From Candidatus Bathyarchaeota archaeon (lineage in GTDB: Archaea > Thermoproteota > Bathyarchaeia > Bathyarchaeales > Bathycorpusculaceae), in NCBI GenBank assembly GCA_026014465.1, contig JAOZID010000010.1:1088303-1152302 (forward strand): a stretch of DNA of 64,000 nucleotides. Direction: 5' to 3'. The notes under the pieces are model-generated. The model saw nothing but the letters and a program-made list of their open reading frames with translations. It was not told the origin of the DNA and searched no databases. The position numbers and the translations under genes were made by a program. Below are positions 42,580-51,975 of the stretch, piece after piece; the stretch's first letter is position 1; each line of letters opens with the position of its first letter.

Positions 42580-43067
42580 GTCTTGAGGCGTTTGGAGAGG
42601 GTTTTGGCTAGTTCTTCCTCTTCTAGGGCTTGCTTTTCCTCAAACGAGTGCTCTTCGGGTAGCCAGTTGGGTTTTTCGCCTTTCTTTTCGTAGTACGTGC
42701 GTATGGCACGTTTTAGGGCACCAACGGCTAGAACGCCGCAGTGGAATTTGATGCTGGGCAAGCCGCCAACTTCCTCGGTGACTTTTTTCCAGGTAATGTC
42801 TGTCCAAGCAGCTTGCAAGCTTAAGCCTTTGACGAGTTCAGTGACGATGCTTGAGGTGGCGATGTTCGCAGCGCAGCCGTAGCTCTCAAAAGAAGCCTTC
42901 TCAATCACGTCTTTCTCGGTAATTTTTAGGTAAAACGTCACCATATCTCCACATGAGGGGTTACCCGCTACGGCAGTAACGGTGGCGTCCTCCATTTTTC
43001 CTAGGTTTTTGGGGTTTCTAAACAAATCCAGAACTTTGGGGTTATAGGGTAGGGGGGTTCGCGACAT
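42564..43067 (-). CDS. iscU: Fe-S scaffold protein IscU/NifU-N type
   Basis: 167 residues. Three cluster-binding cysteines in family positions: AGNPSCGD (with the following Asp), ESYGCAANIATSS, and IKFHCGVLAVGALKRAI. A charged C-terminal tail of ~40 residues (EEKQALEEEELAKTL) is longer than in bacterial IscU. Starts 3 nt after the iscS-like gene and runs into sufS. Assembles [2Fe-2S]/[4Fe-4S] clusters and hands them to apo-proteins such as the ferredoxin, TFE-beta and AOR encoded nearby. Confidence 0.94.
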   Translation of the reverse strand: MSRTPLPYNPKVLDLFRNPKNLGKMEDATVTAVAGNPSCGDMVTFYLKITEKDVIEKASFESYGCAANIATSSIVTELVKGLSLQAAWTDITWKKVTEEVGGLPSIKFHCGVLAVGALKRAIRTYYEKKGEKPNWLPEEHSFEEKQALEEEELAKTLSKRLKTEEEK

Positions 43068-43070
43068 GTT

Positions 43071-44312
43071 TTAATCAACTCCTGTTGAGCCTACTATGCC
43101 TCGTATGCGCTCCACTGAACTAGGAAGCACATCCAACACATAAGCAATATCATCTTTGGTGTGGTAGCGCGTGGGTTTCATGAGAACGCTGCCGTGGGCT
43201 TCGCTGTATTTTCTGCCAATGGCAACTAAGACGTGGCTGGGCTGAAGAAGTCGTCGGCTACACGCGCTGCCGCTGGAAACATACACGCCCTTCAAACTCA
43301 ACTCAATAGTTAGGGCTTCACCTTCAGCACGCAAAAAACTAATGTTAACGTTATCAGGAGCCCGCTTATCACCCTTAGGACCATTAAAGCGCACATCCGA
43401 CATCTTGCCCAAGATACCCTCAGCTAACTGGTTGCTCAACGCGCGCAGATGCTTTGTGGTTGCTTCAAAATCGGCAAAGGCCAGCTCGGAAGCTTTTGCA
43501 AACCCAGCTATGAGCGGCGTGTTTTCTATGCCTGGCCAGAGTTTTTGGGTACCCAGTTGACCTTCGATGATTTTTTCTGCATTCACGCCTTCACGTATGT
43601 AAAGTGCGCCGACTCCGCGAGGACCTTGGATTTTGTAGCTACTCAAAGTCGCCATGTCCACTTTGAGGTCTTGGACGTTGAAGGGAATTTTCCCGTAAGC
43701 GTCGCAGGCGTCAGTGTGGAAGAGCGCCTGTGGGTTTTTGTCTTTGACGATATCAACAGCTTCTTTGAGGGGCTGCACGGTGCCGATTTCGTTGTTAACG
43801 GCGGCTATGCTCACCAACGCGGTCTCTTTGTCAACGACACCCTTGAGTTGTTCTAAGTCTATGAAGCCTTCAGAGTCCACCTTGACCTTAGTGGTTGTGT
43901 AACCGTACTTTTTCATCAAATCCACGGCGACGTTCATCACGTTAATGGGTTCAATTTCGCTAATTACAATCTTCTTGCCCGTCTTAGGCGCAGCAAAAGC
44001 GCAACCCATCAGTGCCAAGTTGTTAGCTTCGGTTTCGCCAGGCGTAAAGTTGATTTCCTCCAAAATCTTTGCACCCACGCACTCGGAGATTTTCTTGCTC
44101 GACTCCATAATCGCGGTAAAAGCTTCCCATCCAGGCTTATGTGTTAGTGTCGGGTTCCCATACGCCTTCTCACTAAAGTAGGGCAACATCTCATCAAGGA
44201 CTTCTTTTGGAACAGTGCTGCTGTTCTCGTTATCTAAGTAAACTTCATGCTTGATGCCCTCATGCAACTTCAAAAGCTCACGAACATTCTCAACCAAACA
44301 AACCACACCCAC
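43071..44312 (-). CDS. Divergent IscS/NifS-like cysteine desulfurase
   Basis: 413 residues from GTG 44312; a TTG at 44297 is a possible later start. Fold-type I PLP enzyme with TPGETEANNLAL, VSIAAVNNEIGTVQ and PLP Lys227 in SSYKIQGPRGVG; active Cys351 in SSGSACSRRLL. Key departures: the PLP-stacking His of the usual TEH motif is Pro122 (EIEPINV), the SGHK His is Tyr226, and the GGGxExGxRSGT phosphate loop is replaced by GTQKLWPGIENT. May still be active or have a different role. Drives the operon with iscU and sufS. Confidence 0.85.
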   Translation of the reverse strand: MGVVCLVENVRELLKLHEGIKHEVYLDNENSSTVPKEVLDEMLPYFSEKAYGNPTLTHKPGWEAFTAIMESSKKISECVGAKILEEINFTPGETEANNLALMGCAFAAPKTGKKIVISEIEPINVMNVAVDLMKKYGYTTTKVKVDSEGFIDLEQLKGVVDKETALVSIAAVNNEIGTVQPLKEAVDIVKDKNPQALFHTDACDAYGKIPFNVQDLKVDMATLSSYKIQGPRGVGALYIREGVNAEKIIEGQLGTQKLWPGIENTPLIAGFAKASELAFADFEATTKHLRALSNQLAEGILGKMSDVRFNGPKGDKRAPDNVNISFLRAEGEALTIELSLKGVYVSSGSACSRRLLQPSHVLVAIGRKYSEAHGSVLMKPTRYHTKDDIAYVLDVLPSSVERIRGIVGSTGVD

Positions 44313-44652
44313 AACAACAAAACAATAACAGTCTTATAACTATAGCATCAAAACACTAAAAAACATTGACCCGCAAACCACCAAAACCAACACCAACAAA
44401 CATTCACAAAAAACCAATCAAAACTAATAAAACCCACAAATACAGCTCACCTAATCAACACATGTTTAATTTATAGCCCAAAATCAGTTGGCTTGTCACG
44501 GACGCCACAGAATCCGTATACAAAAGCATCAACCAAACACACAAAAACTGTCACTGGTGGGGCTGGAAATGGGCATGTTTGGCGAATAAATGCTATTAAC
44601 CTGCAGGGGGCTTTTACTGTAAAGAATTAAGCAGGTTTGTTGGCGAAGTCAA
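44313..44652. other. AT-rich gap before hel308
   Basis: About 340 nt between divergent genes. The left half is strongly A/C-rich on the plus strand with no frame over 20 codons. Candidate TATA boxes are TTTAATTTAT near 44464 and GAATAAATG near 44584. I see no tRNA-like or repeated structure. Confidence 0.5.
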
Positions 44653-46884
44653 GTGAGAATTTCCGAACTCAATATTCCTTTGCAGCTTAAGGAGCTTTTG
44701 GTTCAGGGTGGGGTGGTGGAGTTGTTTCCTCCGCAGGAAGAAGCGGTAGCTGCGGGGGCGTTGGAGGGGGCGAATTTGGTTTTGGCTAGCCCTACGGCGT
44801 CGGGGAAGACGTTGGTTGCGGAGCTTTGCAGTTTGAAGCATGTTTTGGAGCGTGGGGGTAAGGTGGTGTATTTGGCTCCGCTTCGGGCGCTTGCCAGCGA
44901 AAAATTTGAGGATTTCCAACGGTTCAGTAAGCTTGAGAAGCCTGATGGGCGACCTGTTAGTGTGGGCGTGAGTACGGGAGATTTTGACAGCGGCGATTCG
45001 TGGCTGGGAAGATACGACATTATAGTAACCACCAACGAGAAAGCGGATTCGCTGCTAAGGCACCGTGCGAAGTGGATGGACGAAATCTCGCTAGTTGTCG
45101 CGGATGAAGTACACCTGCTCAACGAAGCGCAGCGCGGACCGACTTTGGAAGTTGTTTTGGCAAGGCTCATGGAGGTTAACCCTAAAATCCAAGTCCTCGC
45201 CCTAAGCGCCACCATGGGCAACGTCGACGAAATCGCCACATGGCTCAAAGCCCAATACGTCATAACCGAGTGGCGCCCCGTAAACCTCAAGGAGGGCGTT
45301 TTGCTGCATGATGAAATTCAATACAAGGATGGCGATGCCCGCAAGATTGAACGCGCAACCAGCAATGACGTTGTAAATTTGGCGTTGAATACGGTGAAGA
45401 CAAAGGGGCAGGCGCTGGTTTTTGCTTCTACACGCAGAAACGCCTCTTCGCTGGCAAAAAAAATTGCGGATCAAACAAGCAAACAGCTTAGCAAATTCGC
45501 CAAGAAGGGCTTGGAACATGAGGCAGAAAGAATCCGAGGTGCCTACGAAAAAACCAAACTCAGCGAATCCCTAGCCAACCTTGTCGCTTGCGGCGCAGCA
45601 TTTCACCATGCAGGCTTGGCGGGGGCACATCGCAGAATAATTGAGGAGCTGTTTAGGCAGGGCAAAATCAAAGTGCTAACCGCAACGCCCACCTTAGCGT
45701 TTGGCATGAACCTTCCCGCACGCACCGTCATTGTCCAGGATTACCGCCGCTACGAAGCAGGATACGGCTACTACCCAATTAGCGTCTTAGAATACAAGCA
45801 GATGGCTGGACGCGCAGGCAGACCCAAGTACGACAAGAACGGCGAATCCATACTCATAGCCAAAAACGCGGAGGAATCCGATTATTTGATGGAGAATTTT
45901 GTGTTGGCGAGTCCTGAGCGTATCTGGTCTAGGCTTGCAGTTGAGAAGATTCTAAGGGGGCACGTGTTGGCGACGGTGGCTTCGGATTTTGCGCATACCG
46001 AGAAGGGCGTGTACGATTTTTTTGGCAGGACGTTTTATGCGTACCAGTATGATTTGCGGGCTATGAAGGCGGTGATTAGCAAGATTCTCAAGTACCTCTA
46101 CGACGAGCAGCTTTTGCATGTGGATAAGAGGAACCTGTTCGCGTCAAGGCTGGGGAAACGTTCCAGCGAACTCTACATAGACCCCGTCTCCGCCGTCACG
46201 ATTCGCGAAGCCCTCCAAAACCCTCCGCCAAACTTAACCGAACTCAGCCTGCTGCATCTTATTACTCACACACCCGACATGGGACCTGTCATGCGCCCTT
46301 ACCGCGAAGAAATCGAAATCATGGCAGTCAAAGCCGAACAACACCGCCACGAACTTTTCATAGAACCGCCCAACGAATGGGACGACCAGTTCGCCTTCCA
46401 AGAATACTTGGGTGAGTTGAAGACGGCGTTGATTTTGCAGGCGTGGATTGAAGAAACCACTGAGGACGAACTCATGGACAAGTACCGCGTGCAACCCGGA
46501 GATTTGTACCGCATCATCGAAAACGGCAAATGGCTACTACACGCAACCCAAGAACTCGCATCGCTACTGGGACAAAAAACGCTGTTGCCAATGCTCTTTG
46601 AATTAAACGAGCGCGTCGCTAAAGGAATCAAAAAAGAACTGCTGCCTATCGTGAAGCTCGACGGCGTAGGGCGCACCCGCGGACGCGTACTCTACGATGC
46701 AGGCTACAAAACAGTAGAAGACCTAAAACACGTCGACCTCGACAACCTCACCTACCTGCCCACGATTGGACCGCGCCTAGCCAAGAAAATCAAGGAGCAA
46801 GTGGGTGGGCAAGTCAAAAAGGAGAAGTGGGAGCAGCTAAAGAAGGGTGATGAGTGGAGCCAGAAATCGTTGGCGGATTTTTAG
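44653..46884 (+). CDS. hel308: Ski2-type DNA helicase Hel308
   Basis: 743 residues from GTG 44653. Q motif region PPQEEAV, Walker A SPTASGKTLVAEL, motif II DEVHLL, motif III SATMGN, then motif IV-VI with ATPTLAFGMNLPARTVIV and QMAGRAGRPKYD. The C-terminal ~300 residues hold the ratchet domain and a helix-hairpin-helix (KLDGVGRTRGRVLYDAG, LPTIGPRLAKKI). Unwinds forked DNA 3'-5' in replication restart. Converges with purB with a 4-nt overlap. Confidence 0.95.
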   Translation: MRISELNIPLQLKELLVQGGVVELFPPQEEAVAAGALEGANLVLASPTASGKTLVAELCSLKHVLERGGKVVYLAPLRALASEKFEDFQRFSKLEKPDGRPVSVGVSTGDFDSGDSWLGRYDIIVTTNEKADSLLRHRAKWMDEISLVVADEVHLLNEAQRGPTLEVVLARLMEVNPKIQVLALSATMGNVDEIATWLKAQYVITEWRPVNLKEGVLLHDEIQYKDGDARKIERATSNDVVNLALNTVKTKGQALVFASTRRNASSLAKKIADQTSKQLSKFAKKGLEHEAERIRGAYEKTKLSESLANLVACGAAFHHAGLAGAHRRIIEELFRQGKIKVLTATPTLAFGMNLPARTVIVQDYRRYEAGYGYYPISVLEYKQMAGRAGRPKYDKNGESILIAKNAEESDYLMENFVLASPERIWSRLAVEKILRGHVLATVASDFAHTEKGVYDFFGRTFYAYQYDLRAMKAVISKILKYLYDEQLLHVDKRNLFASRLGKRSSELYIDPVSAVTIREALQNPPPNLTELSLLHLITHTPDMGPVMRPYREEIEIMAVKAEQHRHELFIEPPNEWDDQFAFQEYLGELKTALILQAWIEETTEDELMDKYRVQPGDLYRIIENGKWLLHATQELASLLGQKTLLPMLFELNERVAKGIKKELLPIVKLDGVGRTRGRVLYDAGYKTVEDLKHVDLDNLTYLPTIGPRLAKKIKEQVGGQVKKEKWEQLKKGDEWSQKSLADF

Positions 46885-48218
46885 TTAGCTTTTGCGAAGG
46901 CGTGGGCTTGTTGTACTGCGGTGCCTAGGTAGTTTTTGGGGTTGAGTGCTTGGTCTATTTCGGTTTCGTTGAGTTTGCTGCACACGAAAGCGTCACTGAG
47001 CAGGGTTTGCTTGAAGGGCTGCTTGGCGACTTCGCTTTTTATGGTCAGTTGCCGTAGTAGTTCGTGGGCTTCTTGGCGGTTCACGCCCTTGCGGGTCAGA
47101 GCCATCATGACAGATTCGGACATGGCGCGTCCCTGTGTGAGGTTGATGTTTTGGAGCATGCGTTTTTCGTCTACGCGCAGGTTTAGCAGGATGCGGTTCA
47201 TCAAAGAGAGCAGGTAATCGGTTAATATGCAGGCTTGGGGCAACAAGAAACGCTCAGTCGAGGACTGGGTTAAGTCGCGTTCGTGCCATGTGGTTACATC
47301 TTCAAGGGCAGGTATGGTTAGGCTTCGGATGATACGGGCTAAGCCACAGATACGTTCGCAGGTTTCGGGGTTGCGTTTGTGGGGCATGGTGGAGCTGCCC
47401 ACTTGCTTTTTTGCTTCAAACGACTCAAACACCTCAGCAATCTCAGGGCGTTGCAGTTCGCGTATTTCAGTGGCAAAATTATCCAAAGACGACGCCACAA
47501 CAGCCAAAACCCCGATGAGTTCGGCGTAGCGGTCACGCTGCACAATCTGCGTAGAAATCTCTGCTGCTTGGATGCCGAGTTTTTGCATAACCAACTCTTG
47601 AATGCGCGTGGCGTGCTCGCCCAGTCCGGCTTGTGTGCCTACTGCGCCGCTGATTTTTCCTACGATTACGCGTTCGCGGCACTGCTGTAGCCTTTGTATG
47701 TTGCGTTCAATCTCGTAGCCCCAAACGGAAAATTTGAAGCCCAACGTGATGGGAAGAGCATGTTGACCATGCGTGCGCCCTGCCATGACGGTTTCTGCGT
47801 GCTGGGCAGCTTTTTGCTTGAGGATTTGCTTGAGGTCGACGAGTTTGTTTTCGATGATGTCTGTGGCGTCTTTGAGTTGCAGAGCGTTGGCGGTGTCTAC
47901 GATGTCGTAGCTGGTTGCGCCTAAGTGTACGTATGCGCCGCTGGAGCCGCACTGCTCTGAAAGCGCGCGAACCAAAGAGGCGAGGTCATGTTTGATTTCT
48001 TTCTCGATGGCTTTGATTCGCTCAACCTTAACGTATTGGGTAGTGGCTTTGCGGGCGATTTCCTGCGCGTCCTTCTCGGGGATGTTTCCGACTTTTGCGT
48101 GTGCCCAAGCAAGGGCGGCTTCTACGTCGAGGTATTTTTGGATTCGAGTTTCCTCATAAAATACACTAAGCATCTCAGGGGTACCGTAACGACCCGTATC
48201 TATAGGTAAAATCGGCAA
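46881..48218 (-). CDS. purB: Adenylosuccinate lyase
   Basis: 445 residues, fumarase/aspartase superfamily. Signature SSTMPHKRNPETCERI with the flexible loop Ser pair, THGQHALPITLGFK (catalytic His) and HLGATSYDIVDTANAL. Catalyses two steps: release of fumarate from SAICAR in purine synthesis, and from adenylosuccinate to give AMP. Other pur genes are not here. ATG start. Confidence 0.96.
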   Translation of the reverse strand: MPILPIDTGRYGTPEMLSVFYEETRIQKYLDVEAALAWAHAKVGNIPEKDAQEIARKATTQYVKVERIKAIEKEIKHDLASLVRALSEQCGSSGAYVHLGATSYDIVDTANALQLKDATDIIENKLVDLKQILKQKAAQHAETVMAGRTHGQHALPITLGFKFSVWGYEIERNIQRLQQCRERVIVGKISGAVGTQAGLGEHATRIQELVMQKLGIQAAEISTQIVQRDRYAELIGVLAVVASSLDNFATEIRELQRPEIAEVFESFEAKKQVGSSTMPHKRNPETCERICGLARIIRSLTIPALEDVTTWHERDLTQSSTERFLLPQACILTDYLLSLMNRILLNLRVDEKRMLQNINLTQGRAMSESVMMALTRKGVNRQEAHELLRQLTIKSEVAKQPFKQTLLSDAFVCSKLNETEIDQALNPKNYLGTAVQQAHAFAKAN

Positions 48219-48306
48219 CTACTGTTCCTCGCCTGAAATGTTACGCCGCTTAAAGATTAATGTTTTACCAAAACAATACTCAACAAGAAGACGGAGACCA
48301 TAGAAC

Positions 48307-49749
48307 GTGAAGGTAACAGTTGCGGTTTTGGATAAAAAAGGCGAGAACGCACCCAAAAAAGCCCTCTTGGCAATAGAAACGTTGGATACGCAAACCAGCA
48401 AGCATTTTGGATTAGTGACACCCAAGCAAACCACCGTAGAGCAGGACATAGAAAACCTACGCACGCACAATTTGAAATCACAGGTAGCCATGGCGTTTGC
48501 CTCCACCCAACCACCCAAAAAGGGCAGATTCGAAATCCAAAACTATCAAAACGCAGCCTTGGTCTTCGACGCAACCATCTACAAGCAAAACCCGCCCACA
48601 AACCCTACAGAACCCTTCAACTCCCAACGCTTCACCAAAGATTTTGTCTCCCAAACCGAAGGCGACTACGCGCTTTTGACGCTTACAGAAAACCAAATCA
48701 CCGCCGCCAGAGACCCCATCGGGATAGCCCCCCTACACTATGGAGAAACCGAGGACGTTTGTGCGTTAGCGTCTAACCGCAGCGCTTTGTGGAGTTTGGG
48801 TGTGGAGGATGTGAGGTCGTTTCCGCCTGGAAATGTTGGAGTTGCCAGCCGTAGCGGGTTTGAGTTTGAAGCGATTAGGACATGGTGTTGTGTTGAGCCT
48901 GTGGCGGTGAGTTTGGAGGATGCTTCAGCGATGTTGCAAAGGTTGCTAGAGGAAGCGGTTCGGGTGCGTTTGCATGGTGTTGAGCGTTGTGCGGTGGCGT
49001 TTTCTGGGGGTTTGGATAGTAGCGTGGTGGCGTTTTTGGTTAAACAATGCGGCGTGGACGTTGAGTTGGTGCATGTGAGCATGGAGAATCATCCCGAAAC
49101 CAAGGAAGCCCAGAGGGCTGCGGAGGCGTTGGGTTTGCCGTTGCATGTTCACCTGTTCACGGAATCCGACGTTGAAAACATTGTTGGCAGAGTTGTGGGT
49201 TTGATTGAGGAATCTGACCCTGTGAAGGCGGGGGTTGGAGTGCCGTTTTACTGGACTGCCCAAAAAGCTGCGGAAGCGGGTTTGGAGGTTTTGCTTGCGG
49301 GTCAGGGCGCAGATGAGCTCTTTGGCGGCTATCAGCGTTACGTGACTGAGTACGTGCAGGCGGGGGAGGAGAAGCTTAGGGAGATGATGTTTGGGGATGT
49401 TGTGGGGATTTGTGAGAGTAATTTGGAGCGGGATTTGAAGATTTGTGGTTTTCATGATGTTTCGTTGCGGTTGCCGTTTGCGGGGTATGCGGTGGTGGAT
49501 TTTGCTTTGGGTTTGCCTGCGTCGTTGAAGGTTGAGCCACGGGTGGATTCGCTGCGGAAACTGGTTTTGCGTAGAGCCGCTTTGGAGTTGGGGTTGCCAA
49601 GAAGCATTGCACAGAAGCCTAAGAAGGCGGTGCAGTACAGCACGGGGGTTAGCAACGTTTTGAAGCGGTTAGCTAAAAAGCAGGGCGTTACGTTGGGCGA
49701 GTACGTAAAAACTCTGTTTGAGAAACAAACAACTGTAGAGAATATTTAG
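48307..49749 (+). CDS. AsnB-like synthetase with a degenerate glutaminase domain
   Basis: 480 residues, GTG start. N-terminal ~190 keep the Ntn fold of class II amidotransferases (SQTEGDYALLTLTENQITAARDPIGIAPLHYG) but the nucleophile Cys2 is absent: the start is MKVTVAVL instead of MCGI. The C-terminal half is a normal PP-loop ATPase domain: VAFSGGLDSSVVAF, LLAGQGADELFGGY, and LRLPFAGYAVVDFAL. Thus probably ammonia- rather than glutamine-using, or a different amide ligase. Diverges from purB. Confidence 0.85.
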   Translation: MKVTVAVLDKKGENAPKKALLAIETLDTQTSKHFGLVTPKQTTVEQDIENLRTHNLKSQVAMAFASTQPPKKGRFEIQNYQNAALVFDATIYKQNPPTNPTEPFNSQRFTKDFVSQTEGDYALLTLTENQITAARDPIGIAPLHYGETEDVCALASNRSALWSLGVEDVRSFPPGNVGVASRSGFEFEAIRTWCCVEPVAVSLEDASAMLQRLLEEAVRVRLHGVERCAVAFSGGLDSSVVAFLVKQCGVDVELVHVSMENHPETKEAQRAAEALGLPLHVHLFTESDVENIVGRVVGLIEESDPVKAGVGVPFYWTAQKAAEAGLEVLLAGQGADELFGGYQRYVTEYVQAGEEKLREMMFGDVVGICESNLERDLKICGFHDVSLRLPFAGYAVVDFALGLPASLKVEPRVDSLRKLVLRRAALELGLPRSIAQKPKKAVQYSTGVSNVLKRLAKKQGVTLGEYVKTLFEKQTTVENI

Positions 49750-49822
49750 TTAAAGAAAAGAAAGAGTGATGTAGGATAGGTTTGTAGTACTTTAGATGCT
49801 TGGTTAACCGAGAAGCAGACGC

Positions 49823-50002
49823 TTACTCGATTACCTGAATTGCACCTTGTGGGCATTGAGCTTCGCATGCTCTGCAGACAAGGCACTCATCAACTTTGAC
49901 GGGAACGGATTTGCCGTCTTTCATTTCGTAAACACCTACGGGGCATGTGTTTACACAGGTTTCGCATCCATTGCACTTGTCGTCAACTACGATTTTAACC
50001 AT
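49823..50002 (-). CDS. 2x[4Fe-4S] ferredoxin, 59 residues
   Basis: Minus-strand frame of 59 codons: DDKCNGCETCVNTCPVG gives the first C-x2-C-x2-C-x3-C-P set and DECLVCRACEAQCPQG the second. The single domain of this size is a classical clostridial-type low-potential ferredoxin. GAGGT lies ~8 nt before the ATG, and a TATA-like CTTTTATCC is seen about 50 nt upstream on the minus strand. A likely electron carrier for the AOR and other oxidoreductases. Confidence 0.95.
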   Translation of the reverse strand: MVKIVVDDKCNGCETCVNTCPVGVYEMKDGKSVPVKVDECLVCRACEAQCPQGAIQVIE

Positions 50003-50077
50003 TATTTCATACCTCTATTGAATTTTATCAAAAGTATACAAGAAGGATAAAAGCTTTTAGGTAAATCTACAGGGTTC

Positions 50078-51817
50078 TTAACGTAATCTACCTAAAAGTT
50101 CATCAAAGTGCGACTGCGCCTTTTCTTTTCTTCGCTCTAGCTCAGGGAGTTGTTTGCGGTAGGTTTCTATGGAGATTTCTCCGATTTTGCGGCGGGTTTC
50201 TAGGTTTTTGATGGCAATGTTGACTTCTTTGAGTTGGGCATCGGCGTGTTCTATTTGCTTGGCGAGGTCAGCGTGTCTGCCGCCTGCGTTTTGCATGGTT
50301 TGGTTTAGCTGGGTTATGCGTTGGTTTAGGCTGTTTAATCGGAGCTCGATGTTTTTGGTTTGGACTTTGTAGCGGCGCCGTGAGATTTTGCCTTTTTGCA
50401 CTTTTGTATCCAAAGCCTGCAAATCAGAGAGCAGTTTGGTTTTTTCTTCACAGGCACTTGCGAGTTCTTCAACGCTATCCGAGCGCTCAGGAGCAGCAGC
50501 AACAGGAACGGAAACCTCATGGTGAACGGGGGCGGGTTTTTGGGTTTTGGTTCGGGGTCGCTTGTAGAGAGCTACGCCAAATACGCTTACAAAAGTTATA
50601 GCCCAAACCCACGAAGTTGGGCGGAAAGCAACCCATAGGGAACTGTAGTCAAAAGAGACGTGTACGGTGTTGTCTGGGGCAAGAGGGGTGTTAGCGCGGC
50701 TGATGCCGTATGCGTGAACGGTTAGGGATTCTTGGAACATGTCGCGGCTTAACGTTACGGCGTTGCCTAGTTCGTTGAGTGTGGGGGCGGTTATGGTTGC
50801 GCCTTCTGGGAGAGTTAGGGTTATGGATTCATAGTTAACGTAGTAGTTGAGGTAGGGGTAGGGGTCTATGCTTAAGGTGAAGTGGGACTGCGCCGTGGAG
50901 ATGCTGGGCAGATTGTATTCCATTGTTATGATGCCTAAATCGTTTGTTGCCATGGGTATGTTTAGAGTTACGTTGTAGACTATGGTGTTGCTGCTTGTTT
51001 GCTGGGTTCGGGTGGAGAGGGTTCTGCCGAATTGGTCTTTGGCTACAACGTTTGTGGCGTTAGCAGGCAAGTTGAGCAATATGGAGTTTATGTTGATGCC
51101 TGAGTTGCTGGTTATGGTGTAGGTATCCGCGGATTTTACGGTTCCTGCAAAGTCCACGCTAAGGTTACGTTCCAAGGTGGATACTGTTACTGGATGGAAG
51201 TACCCGTAGGTTACTGTGAAATTAGCTGTTGCTGGCGCGTAACTGAAGGCTTCTAGGTTGTTTGTTGAGAAGTAGGTTGAGTTAACGCCTCCGTCGGGTT
51301 TGTCAACTTTGATGTTGCCAGCGCTTTGGGGAGGCTGCAAGGTCACGTTGCATAAACCCGCGGTTTTGGGGAGGCTTGGGTACGCGGGGAAATCAAGAGT
51401 GTAGATTGTTGGTGTCGATAAGGTTGTGAGGAGGTCGTTTTCGAAGGTGAAAACTATGGTGAATGTTGAGGTGGGTTGTGCTGGAAGGTTTATGCTTGCG
51501 GCGTAGAAGCCTTGGTCTTGCATTTGAACTCCTAAGGTTACGGGCAAAGCTTGATTGTTACTATCATACGCCATAGCGTTTAGCAGGTGCGAACCATATT
51601 TGAAGGGAAAACCAATCTGGAAACTGCTAGGCAACTGACCAGATGTATGGATAGTATCAGTTACGACCAGATGCCCCGACGATAAAACCTGCACCAAATG
51701 GTCCACCTGCTCTACAGTATAGTTAGCGGTTTGAGCATTTGCCGACTGCAAATTAACCTGAAGAGACAAAGAAACCGCCAAAAAAACAACAACCAAGACC
51801 ACAACAGTTCGCTTCAC
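50078..51817 (-). CDS. Membrane protein with ribophorin-I-like architecture
   Basis: 579 residues: signal peptide 1-28, two beta-rich extracytoplasmic domains (about 30-210 and 215-395) with many N-glycan sequons, one TM segment about 400-418 (TSWVWAITFVSVFGVALY), and a 160-residue helical cytoplasmic tail with two similar helical units (GKISRRRYKVQTKNIE and GEISIETYRKQLPELE). This layout, and strand patterns such as ILLNLPANATNVVAKDQFGR, match eukaryotic ribophorin I/OST1 of the oligosaccharyltransferase, whose tail binds ribosomes. Homology is suggested, not shown. Confidence 0.55.
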   Translation of the reverse strand: MKRTVVVLVVVFLAVSLSLQVNLQSANAQTANYTVEQVDHLVQVLSSGHLVVTDTIHTSGQLPSSFQIGFPFKYGSHLLNAMAYDSNNQALPVTLGVQMQDQGFYAASINLPAQPTSTFTIVFTFENDLLTTLSTPTIYTLDFPAYPSLPKTAGLCNVTLQPPQSAGNIKVDKPDGGVNSTYFSTNNLEAFSYAPATANFTVTYGYFHPVTVSTLERNLSVDFAGTVKSADTYTITSNSGININSILLNLPANATNVVAKDQFGRTLSTRTQQTSSNTIVYNVTLNIPMATNDLGIITMEYNLPSISTAQSHFTLSIDPYPYLNYYVNYESITLTLPEGATITAPTLNELGNAVTLSRDMFQESLTVHAYGISRANTPLAPDNTVHVSFDYSSLWVAFRPTSWVWAITFVSVFGVALYKRPRTKTQKPAPVHHEVSVPVAAAPERSDSVEELASACEEKTKLLSDLQALDTKVQKGKISRRRYKVQTKNIELRLNSLNQRITQLNQTMQNAGGRHADLAKQIEHADAQLKEVNIAIKNLETRRKIGEISIETYRKQLPELERRKEKAQSHFDELLGRLR

Positions 51818-51975
51818 ACACTTTCCTCCAACGCAAGATTTTCTTAATGTACCGTAAGCTAATTTATTTACTTTTAGAAGATGCTATGAAACAGGTGTAT
51901 TTAGATTTTCGGGCAAACCACACAAAACAGCAGCTAAACAGCAAAGCAGCAGAAAAAACTCTGCGCGCCGCAGGG

